Positions 15,445-24,396 of a DNA stretch of 64,000 bases are shown one piece after another. The position numbers and the translations under genes were made by a program. The DNA lies in assembly GCF_036014115.1 (NCBI RefSeq), contig NZ_CP107913.1, positions 6,689,501 through 6,753,500 of the forward strand. The letters run 5' to 3'. The notes beneath the pieces were generated by a model. The model did no database searches and had not been told where the DNA came from. It saw only the letters and a list, made by a program, of their open reading frames with translations. This DNA comes from Streptomyces sp. NBC_00448. GTDB lineage: Bacteria > Actinomycetota > Actinomycetes > Streptomycetales > Streptomycetaceae. How positions within the stretch are numbered: the first letter of the stretch is position 1; each line of letters begins with the position of its first letter.

Positions 15445-18260
15445 TCTTCGGCTCCTTCCGGGAACCCCGTGTCCAGTGTGGTGCGGCTCTGGCCGGTGTC
15501 GGCCGCCGCGGTGTCGCGGTGCGCCCGTTCCACCGCCGCCTCGAACTCGTCCAGCTCGGAGCGGACTTGCTCGGCGTCTGCGGCGGGGCGGTGCGGGTCT
15601 GGGGGAGAGGGTACGGCGGGGCCGGCGGCGGCCGGGGCGGCGGGGGCCGCCGCTCCGAGCGTGGTGGCGAGGGTGGCGCCCTTCACGCGGCGCCGCAGCC
15701 CGCCCGGCGACGTACTCCCGTGGGCGGGTGTGCCGGGCGCGGCGGGAGTACCCGGTGCGGTGGAGGCACCCGCGGAACCGGGCCCGCTCGCCGCGCCGTT
15801 CACCGTCCGTGCGCCGGTCGCGGCGCCGCCCGGCGCTGTTCCGTTCCCGTTCCCGGTTCCGTTGCCGGTCGGGGCGGTCCCCTGCCCCGGGCCGAGGCGG
15901 CGGACCGGTGCGGCCGGCGCGGACGGCACGGCCGCGGAGCTGATCGCCGCGTTGCGCTGCGGCACCCTGCGGGGGAGCGGCGCGGGCGCGTCCGGGCGGT
16001 TCGGTGCCGCGTGCCGGGCGCCGCCGCCGGCCTCCGTGTCGCTGCCCGGCTCCGGGTGCGGGCGGGCCGGACCCGACTCGGGCACCCGGGCGGCGTGCCG
16101 CGGACCCCGTCCGGCCCGCTCGCCGCGCTCGGCCAGGTCGCCTCGTTCGAGTTCCGCGGGCCCGCCTTCGTACGACCTGCGCCCGGCCCGGCCCTCGGTT
16201 CCGGCGACGCCGCCGGCTCCGTTCCCGGTGTCCGGCCGCTTCCTCGGCTCCGCGAACGGGCTCATCATCAGCAGCAGCGCCGACGGGATCGCCACCTGCG
16301 CGGTGACGCCGCCGCCCTGCGTACGGGTCAGCGTGACGCGCACGCCCCAGCGCCGGGCCAGGCTGCCGACCACGAACAGGCCGAGCACCTTCGTGGGCAC
16401 CAGGTCGAGGCGTTCGCGGCGCACCAGCCGGGCGTTCTCCTCGGCGAGCCGGGCCGCGCTCATGCCCAGGCCGTGGTCGGTGACCTCGATGAGCGCTCCC
16501 TCGGAGCGGGCGCTCACCGTCACCTCGACCGGGCTGCGGGCGGGCGAGAAGGCGACCGCGTTCTCCAGCAGCTCGGCGAGCATCAAGGTCAGGTCGGCGA
16601 TGATGTCGGGCGCGACGGTGACCTCGGTCTCGGCGCTGAGCGAGACCCGCTGGTAGCCCTCGATCTGGCCGAGCGAGGCGCGCACCACGTTGGTGAGCGG
16701 GGTGGGCCCCGCCTCCATGCCGGTCTCGCGGATACCGGCCAGCAGCATCAGGCTGTCCGCGTTGCGCTGGAGCCGTACCGCGAGGTGGTCGATGCGGTAG
16801 AGCCGGTCCAGCAGCGCGGGGTCGGTCTCGCCGCGCTCCACCGCGTCGATCAGGGAGAGTTGACGGGCCGTCAGGTTGCTGACCCGGCGGCCGACGTTGC
16901 CGAACATCTCCGCGGTGTTGCGGCGGCTGAGCACCTGCCGTTCCAGCAGCGCGGCCGCGGTGGTCTGCACCCGGTTGAAGGCGGCGGCCAGGTCGCCGAT
17001 CTCGTCGCGCGCGGTCACCGGCATCTCCCGCAGCCGCGGCGGGCTCGCGTCCACCGCGTCGTCGTCGGCGACCCGGGCCAGTTCCCGCCCGGCCACCTCC
17101 GCGACCTCGGCGGCCGCCCCGGTGAGCGCCTGCACCGGCCGGATCACCGAGCGGCGGATCGCCACCGACAGCGCCAGCCACAGCACGAACGCGACCAGCG
17201 CGCCGGCCAGCAGCCAGGCCGCCCGCCACCACGCGTTGTCCGAGGCGCGATCGGCCCGGTCGGCGATCTGGCCGATCAGCGAGCTGGTGACGCGCAGCCG
17301 GCTCTCCGCCTGCTGCTGGTACTGCGGGTACGCCTGGAGCGCGGAGGTGAAGGCCGCCCTGATCGCCGCCGGGCCGTTGGCCACCAGCGAGCTCGGGTCC
17401 ACCTGGAGGCCCGCGTACTGCTGCGAGATGGTGTTCCAGGCCGTGCCCTGCTCGATCCCGGCCAGCTCGGCGCTCTGCCGGGAGGTCGCGTAGCGGTCGA
17501 ACCGGGCCGCCTCGGTGGTGTAGACCTGCTCGTCGCCGACCGCGTGGACGAACTCGATCAGCGCGTTGGCGTCACCGGTCTGCGCGGAGAACACGCTGGT
17601 CTCGAAGGAGCTGTGCGCGGCCTCCGCGCGCAGCAGCGAGTCCAGCAGGCTGCCGGTGCGGGTGGTGGAGAGGTTGGTGCTGGTGTCCAGGTCCAGGCCG
17701 TCGATCAGGTCGTCCATCGCGGAGGTGTACGCCGGGTCGATGTTGTCGGCCGGCAGGTAGCTCTGCTCCACGGTGCTGCGCAGGCTGCTCAGGCCGTCGA
17801 TCTCCTTGAGCACCTGCTCCTCGGCGGCCGGCAGCCGCGAGCCGAAGGCGCGGCGGACCGCGGCGACCTGCCGGTCCACCGCGTCCTGCGCGTCGCGGTA
17901 GGCGGTCAGCGACGGCCGGCCGCCGGTGGTGGCCGACTCGTAGCGCACCGACAGCAGCAGCGCCTGCTGGTGCTCGGACTCGACCCGGTCGACCAGGGTC
18001 GCGACCTGGCGGCTGCTGCGGACCAGCTGGGCGGCGGAGCCCGCGTCCCTGGCCTGGCCGACCAGCCCGGAGATCACATAGCCGAGCAGCAGGGCGATCA
18101 CGACGAGGGGGACGCCGAGCAGCACGTCGAGCTTGCGCCGGAAGGGCCGGCGGTCGGCGAAGCGGGCGAGTGCGGATGTTCGGGGCGGACGGTCGCCATC
18201 GTGCGGGACTTCCGGTACCGGATGCTCTCGTTCCGGTCCGATCGCTCCGTTCGCGGACAC
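15441..18260 (-). CDS. cvnA: Conservon sensor kinase CvnA with NIT-type extracytoplasmic domain (conservon 1)
   Basis: The 939-residue sensor kinase begins the conservon. A basic N-terminus precedes TM1 (VLLGVPLVVIALLLGYVISGL). About 270 helical extracytoplasmic residues of the nitrate/nitrite-sensing (NIT) type follow, then TM2 (AAWLLAGALVAFVLWLALSVA) with a HAMP-like stretch. Next are the dimerisation helices and an HATPase domain with N-box ELLENAVAFSP and G-box DHGLGMS and LGLFVVGSLARRWG. The last 250 residues are Pro/Ala/Gly-rich, probably disordered. The GTG at 18260 follows GGAGGAGG. Known conservon kinases signal to CvnB-D; the ligand here is unknown. Confidence 0.93.
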   Translation of the reverse strand: MSANGAIGPEREHPVPEVPHDGDRPPRTSALARFADRRPFRRKLDVLLGVPLVVIALLLGYVISGLVGQARDAGSAAQLVRSSRQVATLVDRVESEHQQALLLSVRYESATTGGRPSLTAYRDAQDAVDRQVAAVRRAFGSRLPAAEEQVLKEIDGLSSLRSTVEQSYLPADNIDPAYTSAMDDLIDGLDLDTSTNLSTTRTGSLLDSLLRAEAAHSSFETSVFSAQTGDANALIEFVHAVGDEQVYTTEAARFDRYATSRQSAELAGIEQGTAWNTISQQYAGLQVDPSSLVANGPAAIRAAFTSALQAYPQYQQQAESRLRVTSSLIGQIADRADRASDNAWWRAAWLLAGALVAFVLWLALSVAIRRSVIRPVQALTGAAAEVAEVAGRELARVADDDAVDASPPRLREMPVTARDEIGDLAAAFNRVQTTAAALLERQVLSRRNTAEMFGNVGRRVSNLTARQLSLIDAVERGETDPALLDRLYRIDHLAVRLQRNADSLMLLAGIRETGMEAGPTPLTNVVRASLGQIEGYQRVSLSAETEVTVAPDIIADLTLMLAELLENAVAFSPARSPVEVTVSARSEGALIEVTDHGLGMSAARLAEENARLVRRERLDLVPTKVLGLFVVGSLARRWGVRVTLTRTQGGGVTAQVAIPSALLLMMSPFAEPRKRPDTGNGAGGVAGTEGRAGRRSYEGGPAELERGDLAERGERAGRGPRHAARVPESGPARPHPEPGSDTEAGGGARHAAPNRPDAPAPLPRRVPQRNAAISSAAVPSAPAAPVRRLGPGQGTAPTGNGTGNGNGTAPGGAATGARTVNGAASGPGSAGASTAPGTPAAPGTPAHGSTSPGGLRRRVKGATLATTLGAAAPAAPAAAGPAVPSPPDPHRPAADAEQVRSELDEFEAAVERAHRDTAAADTGQSRTTLDTGFPEGAEE

Positions 18261-18627
18261 GACGCGCCCTCCTCCGTGACTTTGACCACTTTCGTCACCT
18301 TGGTCGGACGGAAGTGGCCGAAAACTCCCCGTGTCAGTCCGGGAATGGTCGCCAACTGCCCGGAGACTACCTCGTCTTGTCGTCCGGCACCTGGCCAGTA
18401 CATCAAGATCCTGTTAAGTCCGTCCACGCACCGACCTGTGGTGATCCGGTTCCGTCGCAGGTCAGCGGGGTACCGCCGGAGGCCGGATCGGCGCTTCGCA
18501 CCCGTCGATGCCAATCGGTGACCAGCCTTCACTTGACTGGGTGGGAAGCGGCTGGATTGGATCGTCACCAAGGCATGTTTCGAACAACGTTGATCATCTT
18601 TCGAACACCGAGCCGGAAGCGGAAACC
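18261..18627. other. Divergent promoter region between cvnA and binding-protein gene
   Basis: This 367-bp region is less GC-rich than its surroundings. It contains TTTCGAACA twice, about 22 bp apart near 18576-18606, and a TTGACT hexamer at about 18533. No gene was found. Confidence 0.5.
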
Positions 18628-19599
18628 GTGACTACTCGCGAGAACAGCACCTGGTCCAGCCCGAGTTACCTCCGACTGGCCGCCGTGGCGGTCGTCGCTG
18701 CCGTGGCAGCGCCCCTGCTGGCGGGCTGTTCCTCCTCCTCGTCCGGCGACAGCGGCAGCGACCCGCTGGCCGGGAAGAAGGCGTCCGGCGGCACCGTGGT
18801 CGTCGGCTCCAACAACTTCGCCGAGAGCACCGTGCTTGCCTACATCTACGGCGAGACCCTCAAGTCCAAGGGCATCAAGGTCAGTTACAAGCTGAACATC
18901 GGCACCCGTGAGACCACCTACGGGATGATGAAGAACGGCACGCTGACGGTGATGCCGGAGTTCAACGGCGCGCTGCTGTCCTACCTGAACCCCAAGGCGG
19001 TGGCCACGACGGCGGCCGCGACGGATTCAGCGATCACCGCGAAGCTCGACCCGAAGCTGACGGTGCTGAAGGACGCCCCGGCCGAGGACAAGGACTCGGT
19101 GACGGTCAACGCCGCCACCGCGAAGAAGTACCACCTGACCGCGTCCTCCTCGATCGCCGATCTCGCCTCGATCAGCAAGGACCTCGTGATCGGCGGCTCG
19201 CCGGAGTTCCAGACCCGCCAGCAGGGCCTGGTCGGCCTGAAGTCCGAGTACAACGTGGTGCCGAAGTCCTTCAAGGCGCTGGACGCCGGCGGCCCGCTCA
19301 CCGAGTCGGCGCTGAAGAGCAACAACGTCCAGGCCGCGGACATCTTCACCACCGACCCGACCATCTCGTCCGAGAAGTTCGTCACGCTCCAGGACCCGAA
19401 GAGCCTCTTCGGCTTCGGCAACGTGCTTCCGCTGGTCTACAAGTCCGGGCTCTCGCAGGCCGGCGTCGACGCGCTCAACAGCGTGTCGGCGAAGCTCGAC
19501 ACCGCGAAGCTGCTCGACCTGGACACCCAGGTGCAGACGGACAAGAAGGACCCGCTCGCGGTCGCGCAGGCGTGGCTGAAGTCCATCGGCGTCAGCTGA
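18628..19599 (+). CDS. Glycine betaine/osmoprotectant-type substrate-binding lipoprotein (OpuCC/ProX-like), orphan
   Basis: The 323-residue lipoprotein has a lipobox LLAGC (Cys34), a Ser-rich linker and an OpuAC-family binding domain. The domain shows TVVVGSNNFAESTVLAYIYGETLKSKGIKV, the pattern of choline and quaternary-amine binders, and LFGFGNVLPLVYKSG with QAWLKSIGVS at the end. It would deliver betaine, carnitine or choline to an OpuC-type permease and ATPase. None of these lie in the window, so it either works with a transporter elsewhere or is a sensor. The GTG at 18628 follows GGAAGCGGAAACC; an upstream ATG at 18508 would precede the signal peptide with 40 implausible residues. Confidence 0.9.
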   Translation: MTTRENSTWSSPSYLRLAAVAVVAAVAAPLLAGCSSSSSGDSGSDPLAGKKASGGTVVVGSNNFAESTVLAYIYGETLKSKGIKVSYKLNIGTRETTYGMMKNGTLTVMPEFNGALLSYLNPKAVATTAAATDSAITAKLDPKLTVLKDAPAEDKDSVTVNAATAKKYHLTASSSIADLASISKDLVIGGSPEFQTRQQGLVGLKSEYNVVPKSFKALDAGGPLTESALKSNNVQAADIFTTDPTISSEKFVTLQDPKSLFGFGNVLPLVYKSGLSQAGVDALNSVSAKLDTAKLLDLDTQVQTDKKDPLAVAQAWLKSIGVS

Positions 19600-19847
19600 G
19601 CGGGGAGCGCTGAGCCGGGCCCGCGTACGCCCGCGTACGGGCCTGAGGACGGCCCCGGGGTGCCGAGCGCACCCCGGGGCGGCCTGGTCCGGCCCGGGCG
19701 CCGGGGACGACCGGGGCGCCCCGGAGCACGCATCCGCACACCCCGGAGCCCGCACGATGTACGACCCGGGGCGCGACCGTGACGGACGGCCCCTCCGCAC
19801 CACCTCTCCGAACCACCCTTCCGTACCGCCCTCAGCCGGAGGCGACC

Positions 19848-21671
19848 ATGGGAACAGCCCCTGAGTCGTCGTCGCACCGCGGCAACGACGCTTCCTCCGC
19901 ACCCCAGCGGGCGCAGGCGGCCGGCGCGGTCCTCGACGGCTTCGGCCTCGACGCCGACGGCGTCGCACTGCTCGCCGACGGCGTGGCCGGACCCGTCGTC
20001 CCGCCCGAGGCGTACGCACGCGCCGAACGCTCCTGGCGCACCGCCCAGCGGCTCGCCGCCTCCGGCCGGATCTACGGCCGCGACACCGGCGTCGGCGCCA
20101 ACCGGATGGTCTTCCTCAGCGACGAGGACAAGGACGAGCAGGACCTGCGGCTGCTGCGCAGCCACGCCGGCGGGGTCGGCGCGCTGCTGCCCGCCCGCGA
20201 GGTCCGCGCGATGCTGGCGGTCCGCGCCAACCAGGTGCTGGCCGGCGGCTCCGGCCTCCAGCCCGCACTCGTCCACGCGATGGTCGAGGCGCTGCGGCTG
20301 CATGTGCACCCGGCCGTCAACGAGTACGGGGCGGTCGGCACCGGCGATCTGACGGCGCTCGCGCAGACCGGGCTGACGCTGATCGGTGAGCGGCCCTGGC
20401 TGGCGGACCCGGTGGGGGCGCTGGGGCCGGAACTCGACCCGATCGCTGCGGAGGCGCGGGGCGCGGAGGTGCTGGGCGCGGAAACGGTACGGGACGGCGG
20501 GGTGCGGCACGGCGAGGCGGGGCCGGGCGCCGTACCGGCCGGTCCCGTGCCGGCCGGTCCCGCGTCGCCCGGAGCCGTACCGCCCGGTCCCGTATCGCCC
20601 GGCGCGAACTCCACCGAGCCGGGGCCGGTGGGCGTCCACGCCGACCCGCACCCCGACGGCGGACCGGTCGCGCCGCTGCACACCAGCGCCACCGCGCCCG
20701 GACCCGCGCCTGTCACCCTCCAGCGCGGCGACGGGCTCGCCCTGATGAGCAGCAACGCCCTCGCGCTCGGCCAGGCCGCGCTGGTCTGCCACGACATCGA
20801 CGTCCTGCTGCGGGCCTCGCACGCCATCGCCGCCCTCTCGCTGGCCGCGGTCGGTGGTTCCCTGGAGGCGTACGCCGCTCCGGTGCACGCCCTGCGCCCG
20901 TACGCCGGCACCCTGCACGCCGCCGCCGAGGTGCGCAGGCTGCTCGGGCAGCCGGAACGCCCGCAGGCGCCCGGCCGGCGCATCCAGGACCCGTACGGCT
21001 TCCGGGCGTTCCCGCAGGTGCACGGGCCGGCGCTGGAAGCGGTCGGCGCGCTGCGCCGGGTGCTCGGCGTCGAGATCAACTGCCCTTCGGAGAACCCGCT
21101 GATCACCGAGGACGGCGGGCCGGACGGCGGTCCCGCGGTCTACCACCACGGCGGGTTCTTCGCCGCGCCGCTCGGCCTCGCGCTCGACCAGCTCTCGCTG
21201 GCCGTGCTGCAGACCGCCCGGCTGTCCACCGCCCGCCTCGGGCACCTCGGCGACCCCGACATCACCGGGCTGCGGCCCTTCCTCGCGGACGGGCCCGCGG
21301 CCAGCTCCGGGATCATGATCCTCGAGTACAGCGCGAACTCCGCGCTCGCGGAGCTGCGGGCCTCCGCCTCGTCGCCCGCGTCCGCCGGGCACACCGTCAT
21401 CTCCCGCGGTCTCGAAGAGGCGGCGAGCTTCGCCTCCCAGGCGGCACGGCAGGCGCTCCGAGCCGCGGGCGCCTACCGGCTCGTGCTCGCCTGCGAACTC
21501 GTCGCGGCGGTAAGGGCGTTGCGTATCCAGCCCGCGGACCTTCTCGACCCGGGCGCACCCGTGCACGCGGTCCTGACCTCGCCCGCGCTCCCGGCCGGCC
21601 CGGGGGACCGCCCGCTCACCCCCGACGTGACCGCCGCGACCCTCCTCCTCCCCGCCCTCGCCACCCTCTGA
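19848..21671 (+). CDS. Aromatic amino acid ammonia-lyase-like protein lacking the Ala-Ser-Gly MIO triad
   Basis: The 607-residue protein has the landmarks of the histidine/phenylalanine ammonia-lyase fold. They are IYGRDTGVGANRM (Tyr76), MSSNALALGQAAL, QDPYGFRAFPQVHG, NCPSENPL, and EYSANSALAELR with ISRGLEEAASFA. The segment that supplies the MIO cofactor in classical lyases (GSVGASGDLAPL) here reads GAVGTGDLTALA, so Gly164-Thr165-Gly166 replace Ala-Ser-Gly. Roughly residues 215-290 form a Pro/Gly-rich insertion not seen in standard lyases. The ATG at 19848 follows GGAGG; an ATG at 19779 lacks one. It may be a mutase, an inactive homologue or a different lyase. Confidence 0.88.
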   Translation: MGTAPESSSHRGNDASSAPQRAQAAGAVLDGFGLDADGVALLADGVAGPVVPPEAYARAERSWRTAQRLAASGRIYGRDTGVGANRMVFLSDEDKDEQDLRLLRSHAGGVGALLPAREVRAMLAVRANQVLAGGSGLQPALVHAMVEALRLHVHPAVNEYGAVGTGDLTALAQTGLTLIGERPWLADPVGALGPELDPIAAEARGAEVLGAETVRDGGVRHGEAGPGAVPAGPVPAGPASPGAVPPGPVSPGANSTEPGPVGVHADPHPDGGPVAPLHTSATAPGPAPVTLQRGDGLALMSSNALALGQAALVCHDIDVLLRASHAIAALSLAAVGGSLEAYAAPVHALRPYAGTLHAAAEVRRLLGQPERPQAPGRRIQDPYGFRAFPQVHGPALEAVGALRRVLGVEINCPSENPLITEDGGPDGGPAVYHHGGFFAAPLGLALDQLSLAVLQTARLSTARLGHLGDPDITGLRPFLADGPAASSGIMILEYSANSALAELRASASSPASAGHTVISRGLEEAASFASQAARQALRAAGAYRLVLACELVAAVRALRIQPADLLDPGAPVHAVLTSPALPAGPGDRPLTPDVTAATLLLPALATL

Positions 21672-21838
21672 GCCGCCGCGCGGGCCACTCCCGTGGTCGC
21701 CTCGGCGCGAACCCGTCCGGAGCGCGGCCGAACCGGGAACCGACCGGCAGGGCACGCGGGTTGCGCGGCGGCATGCGCGGGTGGGCGGAGTCGGCCGGGA
21801 CGAGGTCTCGTCGAAGGGTTCGGTGGGAGGCGAGGGGC

Positions 21839-21869
21839 GGCGGGCCGCCCCGGAGTGGGGCGGCCCGCC
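21839..21869. terminator. Hairpin between convergent lyase and P450 genes
   Basis: A perfect 13-bp stem, GGCGGGCCGCCCC (21839-21851) with its complement (21857-21869), has a five-base loop. It lies in the 220-bp convergent gap and can serve either strand. No U-tract, as is common in streptomycetes. Confidence 0.7.
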
Positions 21870-21891
21870 GAGGGTGGGTCGTGGGGGAGCG

Positions 21892-23136
21892 TCAGTCGGT
21901 GGGGCGGAGGACCACCGGGAGGGTCTGGTGGCCGTTGGTGATCAGGGAGGGCACCCGGGGGAGGGTTTCGGCGGGGGTCGCCAGGCGGGCGTCGGGGAAG
22001 CGGGTGAAGAACGCGCTCAGCGCGACCACCGCCTCCAGCCGGGCCAGCGGGGCGCCCAGGCAGAAGTGCACGCCGTGGCCGAACGCGAGGTGCTCCGGGC
22101 CGGGCGCGGTACGGGTGAGGTCGAACTGCCCGGCCGTGTCCCCGTGCCAGTCGGGGTGCCGGTTCGCGGCGGCGTACGCGGCGAGGATCGCCTCGCCCGC
22201 GGCGATCATCTGCCCGTCGGGCAGCGGGATGTCGCGCACCGCGAAGCGCATCGGCAGGTTCTTCACCGCCGGTTCCAGCCGCAGCGTCTCCTCCACCACC
22301 GACGACCAGTCCGAGTCCCCGGACCGGACCAGCGCCAGCTGGTCGGGGTGGGTCAGCAGCGCGGAGATCGCCTGGTCGAGGAGGTTGACCGTGGTCTCGT
22401 AGCCGGCGCTGATCATCAGCAGCAGCGTGTCGCGCAGTTCGGTCTCGGACAGCGCCGAGCCGTCGCCCTCCTCGTCGCGCGCGGCGATCAGCAGGGAGGT
22501 CATGTCGTCCCCGGGCGCGGTCCGCTTGGCGGCGATCAGGTCGTCCAACACCCCGTACAGGCGCACGGTGTTGGCCATCGCCTCGTCGGGGGTGAGGGTG
22601 GTGGAGAAGACCCCGTCCACCACGGTACGGAAGCCTGCCTGCTGCTCCTCGGGCAGGCCCATCAGATGGCTGATCACCTGGATCGGTATCGGGTAGGCGA
22701 ACAGTTCGCGCAGGTCGGTGGGGGCGTCGGGGGCGTCGTGGGACTGCTCGTCGAGCCGGTCCAGCAGCGTGCTGACGATCTGCTCGACCCGGTCGCCGAG
22801 CGCGGCTATCCGGCGGGCGCTGAACGCGGGTGCCACCAGCCGGCGCAGCCTGCGGTGGTCACCGCCGTACGCGGTGAACATGTTGTGCACCGACACCCAC
22901 AGCGCCAGCGGCCAGGTCGCGACCGCGTGGTCGTACGCCGGCCAGTGCTGCCGGGCGTCCTTGGAGACGTCCGGGCCGGTCAGGAGCTGCTTGAGCAGGG
23001 TCGGGTCGGTGACGGCCCAGGCCGGCACACCGAGGATGTCGACGCGGGCGGCGGGGCCCTGGGAGCGTAGCTTCTCGTGCTCGGAGTCCGGGTCGGAGCC
23101 GGTGGGGTCCAGGACGAGAGGGGTGGGCTGGGACAC
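21892..23136 (-). CDS. Cytochrome P450 (CYP154-like), last gene of conservon 2
   Basis: The 414-residue P450 is complete. The I-helix is SAGYETT (AGYET at 244-248), the K-helix ExxR is Glu283-Arg286 (EETLR), and the heme loop FGHGVHFCLG has Cys359. It therefore looks catalytically competent, needing ferredoxin and reductase from elsewhere. Pairing with a CYP157-type gene directly upstream, 15 bp away, inside a conservon, is the known CYP157/CYP154 arrangement of streptomycetes; family naming rests on that context. The GTG at 23136 follows GGAG. Confidence 0.92.
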   Translation of the reverse strand: MSQPTPLVLDPTGSDPDSEHEKLRSQGPAARVDILGVPAWAVTDPTLLKQLLTGPDVSKDARQHWPAYDHAVATWPLALWVSVHNMFTAYGGDHRRLRRLVAPAFSARRIAALGDRVEQIVSTLLDRLDEQSHDAPDAPTDLRELFAYPIPIQVISHLMGLPEEQQAGFRTVVDGVFSTTLTPDEAMANTVRLYGVLDDLIAAKRTAPGDDMTSLLIAARDEEGDGSALSETELRDTLLLMISAGYETTVNLLDQAISALLTHPDQLALVRSGDSDWSSVVEETLRLEPAVKNLPMRFAVRDIPLPDGQMIAAGEAILAAYAAANRHPDWHGDTAGQFDLTRTAPGPEHLAFGHGVHFCLGAPLARLEAVVALSAFFTRFPDARLATPAETLPRVPSLITNGHQTLPVVLRPTD

Positions 23137-23151
23137 GGCGGAGTGCTCCGT

Positions 23152-24396
23152 TCAGCTCTGGGGCGCGGGCGGGGCGGGGACGGGCGGGAAGGTCACCGGC
23201 AGCGCGGTGAGCGCGCGGTGCCAAGGTCCTGGCCGCCAGGTCAACTCCTCGGCGGGGACGGCCAGATCCATCTCCGGCAGCGCGTCGACGAGGTGGACCA
23301 GGGCGGTCTCGGCGATCAGGTAGGCGTGCGACTTGGCCGGGCAGGCGTGCGGGCCGTTGCTCCAGGCCAGGTGGGCGCGGTTGCCGACCCGGCGGGAGGG
23401 CGCGGCGCCGATCGAGGGGTCGTTGTTCGCGGCGGACATGCAGATGACGACCGGCTGGTGCGCGGGCAGCCGCACCCCGTCGACGTCCATCGGCCGCGGC
23501 GGGTACGACACGCAGTACGACGCCATCGGCGGGTCGGTGAAGAGCAGTTCGTCCAGCGCGTCGCGCACCGACAGGCTGCCGGCGTGCAGGTTGCCGGAGA
23601 ACCGGTCGTCGGTGAGCATCAGCCGCAGCGTGTTGGTGATCAGGTTGGTGGTCGGCTCGATGCCGGCGCCGTAGAGCGTGACCAGCTGGTGGTCCATCTC
23701 CTCGTCGCTGAGCGCCGCGTGGTGGCCGATCAGCCAGCTGGTGATGTCCGCGCCGGGGGAGGTGCGCTTGCTGGTGGTCAGGTCGCGCAGCGCCTGGCCG
23801 AGCATCACGTTCCCGGCGGCGGCGTCCACGCCCTCGAAGATCGCGGCCATGCCGTCGGCGACCCGCTGGCCGATCTGCGGCGGGCAGCCCAGCATCTCGT
23901 TGAGCACGCGGAAGGCGATCGGCCAGGCGTACTGCGTGAGCAGGTCGGCCGTGCCGGTGGGGCTGAACTGGCCGATGGTCTCGGCGGCGACCTGCTCCAC
24001 GGTCGCCCGCAAATGGTGCTGGTTGACCTGGTCCAGGCTCGCGGTGTTCGCCCCGCGGTAGCGGTGGTGCTCCTCGCCGGCCGAGCGCAGCGCGTTCGGC
24101 CGCCACTCCATCATCGGCTTCACCGGGCAGTCGTCGGGCACGTCGCGCTGCCACACCCGCGGGTCGGCCGGGAAGCGCTGCGGGTCGTTGAGGATGCGCA
24201 GCGCCTGCGGGTAGCCGATGACGAGGGTGGCGGGGACGCCGGGCGAGAGGTCCACCGGCACCAGCGGGCCGAACTCCGCCCGCATCCGGTCGTAGGCGCC
24301 GTGCGGGTCGGCGGCGAACTCCTCGGTGTAGAGCGGGACGCGCCGGCCCGGCGCGTGCGTGGCGGGCGCGGGGTCGGCATAGGGCGGGGACGTCAC
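23152..24396 (-). CDS. CYP157-like cytochrome P450 without ExxR motif (conservon 2, cvnE position)
   Basis: The 414-residue P450 starts at a GTG in a GTGA overlap with cvnD. The I-helix reads YGAGIEPTTN. The K-helix region that should hold ExxR reads LDELLFTDPP (Glu283, Phe286), so the conserved Arg is absent. The heme loop is WSNGPHACPAK with Cys352 and Pro-Ala in place of the usual Leu-Gly. These departures are established traits of the CYP157 family, so they need not mean loss of function. Its role in conservon signalling is unknown; an electron-transfer or ligand-modifying role is only conjecture. Confidence 0.9.
   Translation of the reverse strand: MTSPPYADPAPATHAPGRRVPLYTEEFAADPHGAYDRMRAEFGPLVPVDLSPGVPATLVIGYPQALRILNDPQRFPADPRVWQRDVPDDCPVKPMMEWRPNALRSAGEEHHRYRGANTASLDQVNQHHLRATVEQVAAETIGQFSPTGTADLLTQYAWPIAFRVLNEMLGCPPQIGQRVADGMAAIFEGVDAAAGNVMLGQALRDLTTSKRTSPGADITSWLIGHHAALSDEEMDHQLVTLYGAGIEPTTNLITNTLRLMLTDDRFSGNLHAGSLSVRDALDELLFTDPPMASYCVSYPPRPMDVDGVRLPAHQPVVICMSAANNDPSIGAAPSRRVGNRAHLAWSNGPHACPAKSHAYLIAETALVHLVDALPEMDLAVPAEELTWRPGPWHRALTALPVTFPPVPAPPAPQS

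Noticed and set aside
18570..18610. LexA/SOS box (GAAC...GTTC) in the cvnA upstream region
   Set aside because: GAACAACGTTGATC matches only one half well; too weak to call.
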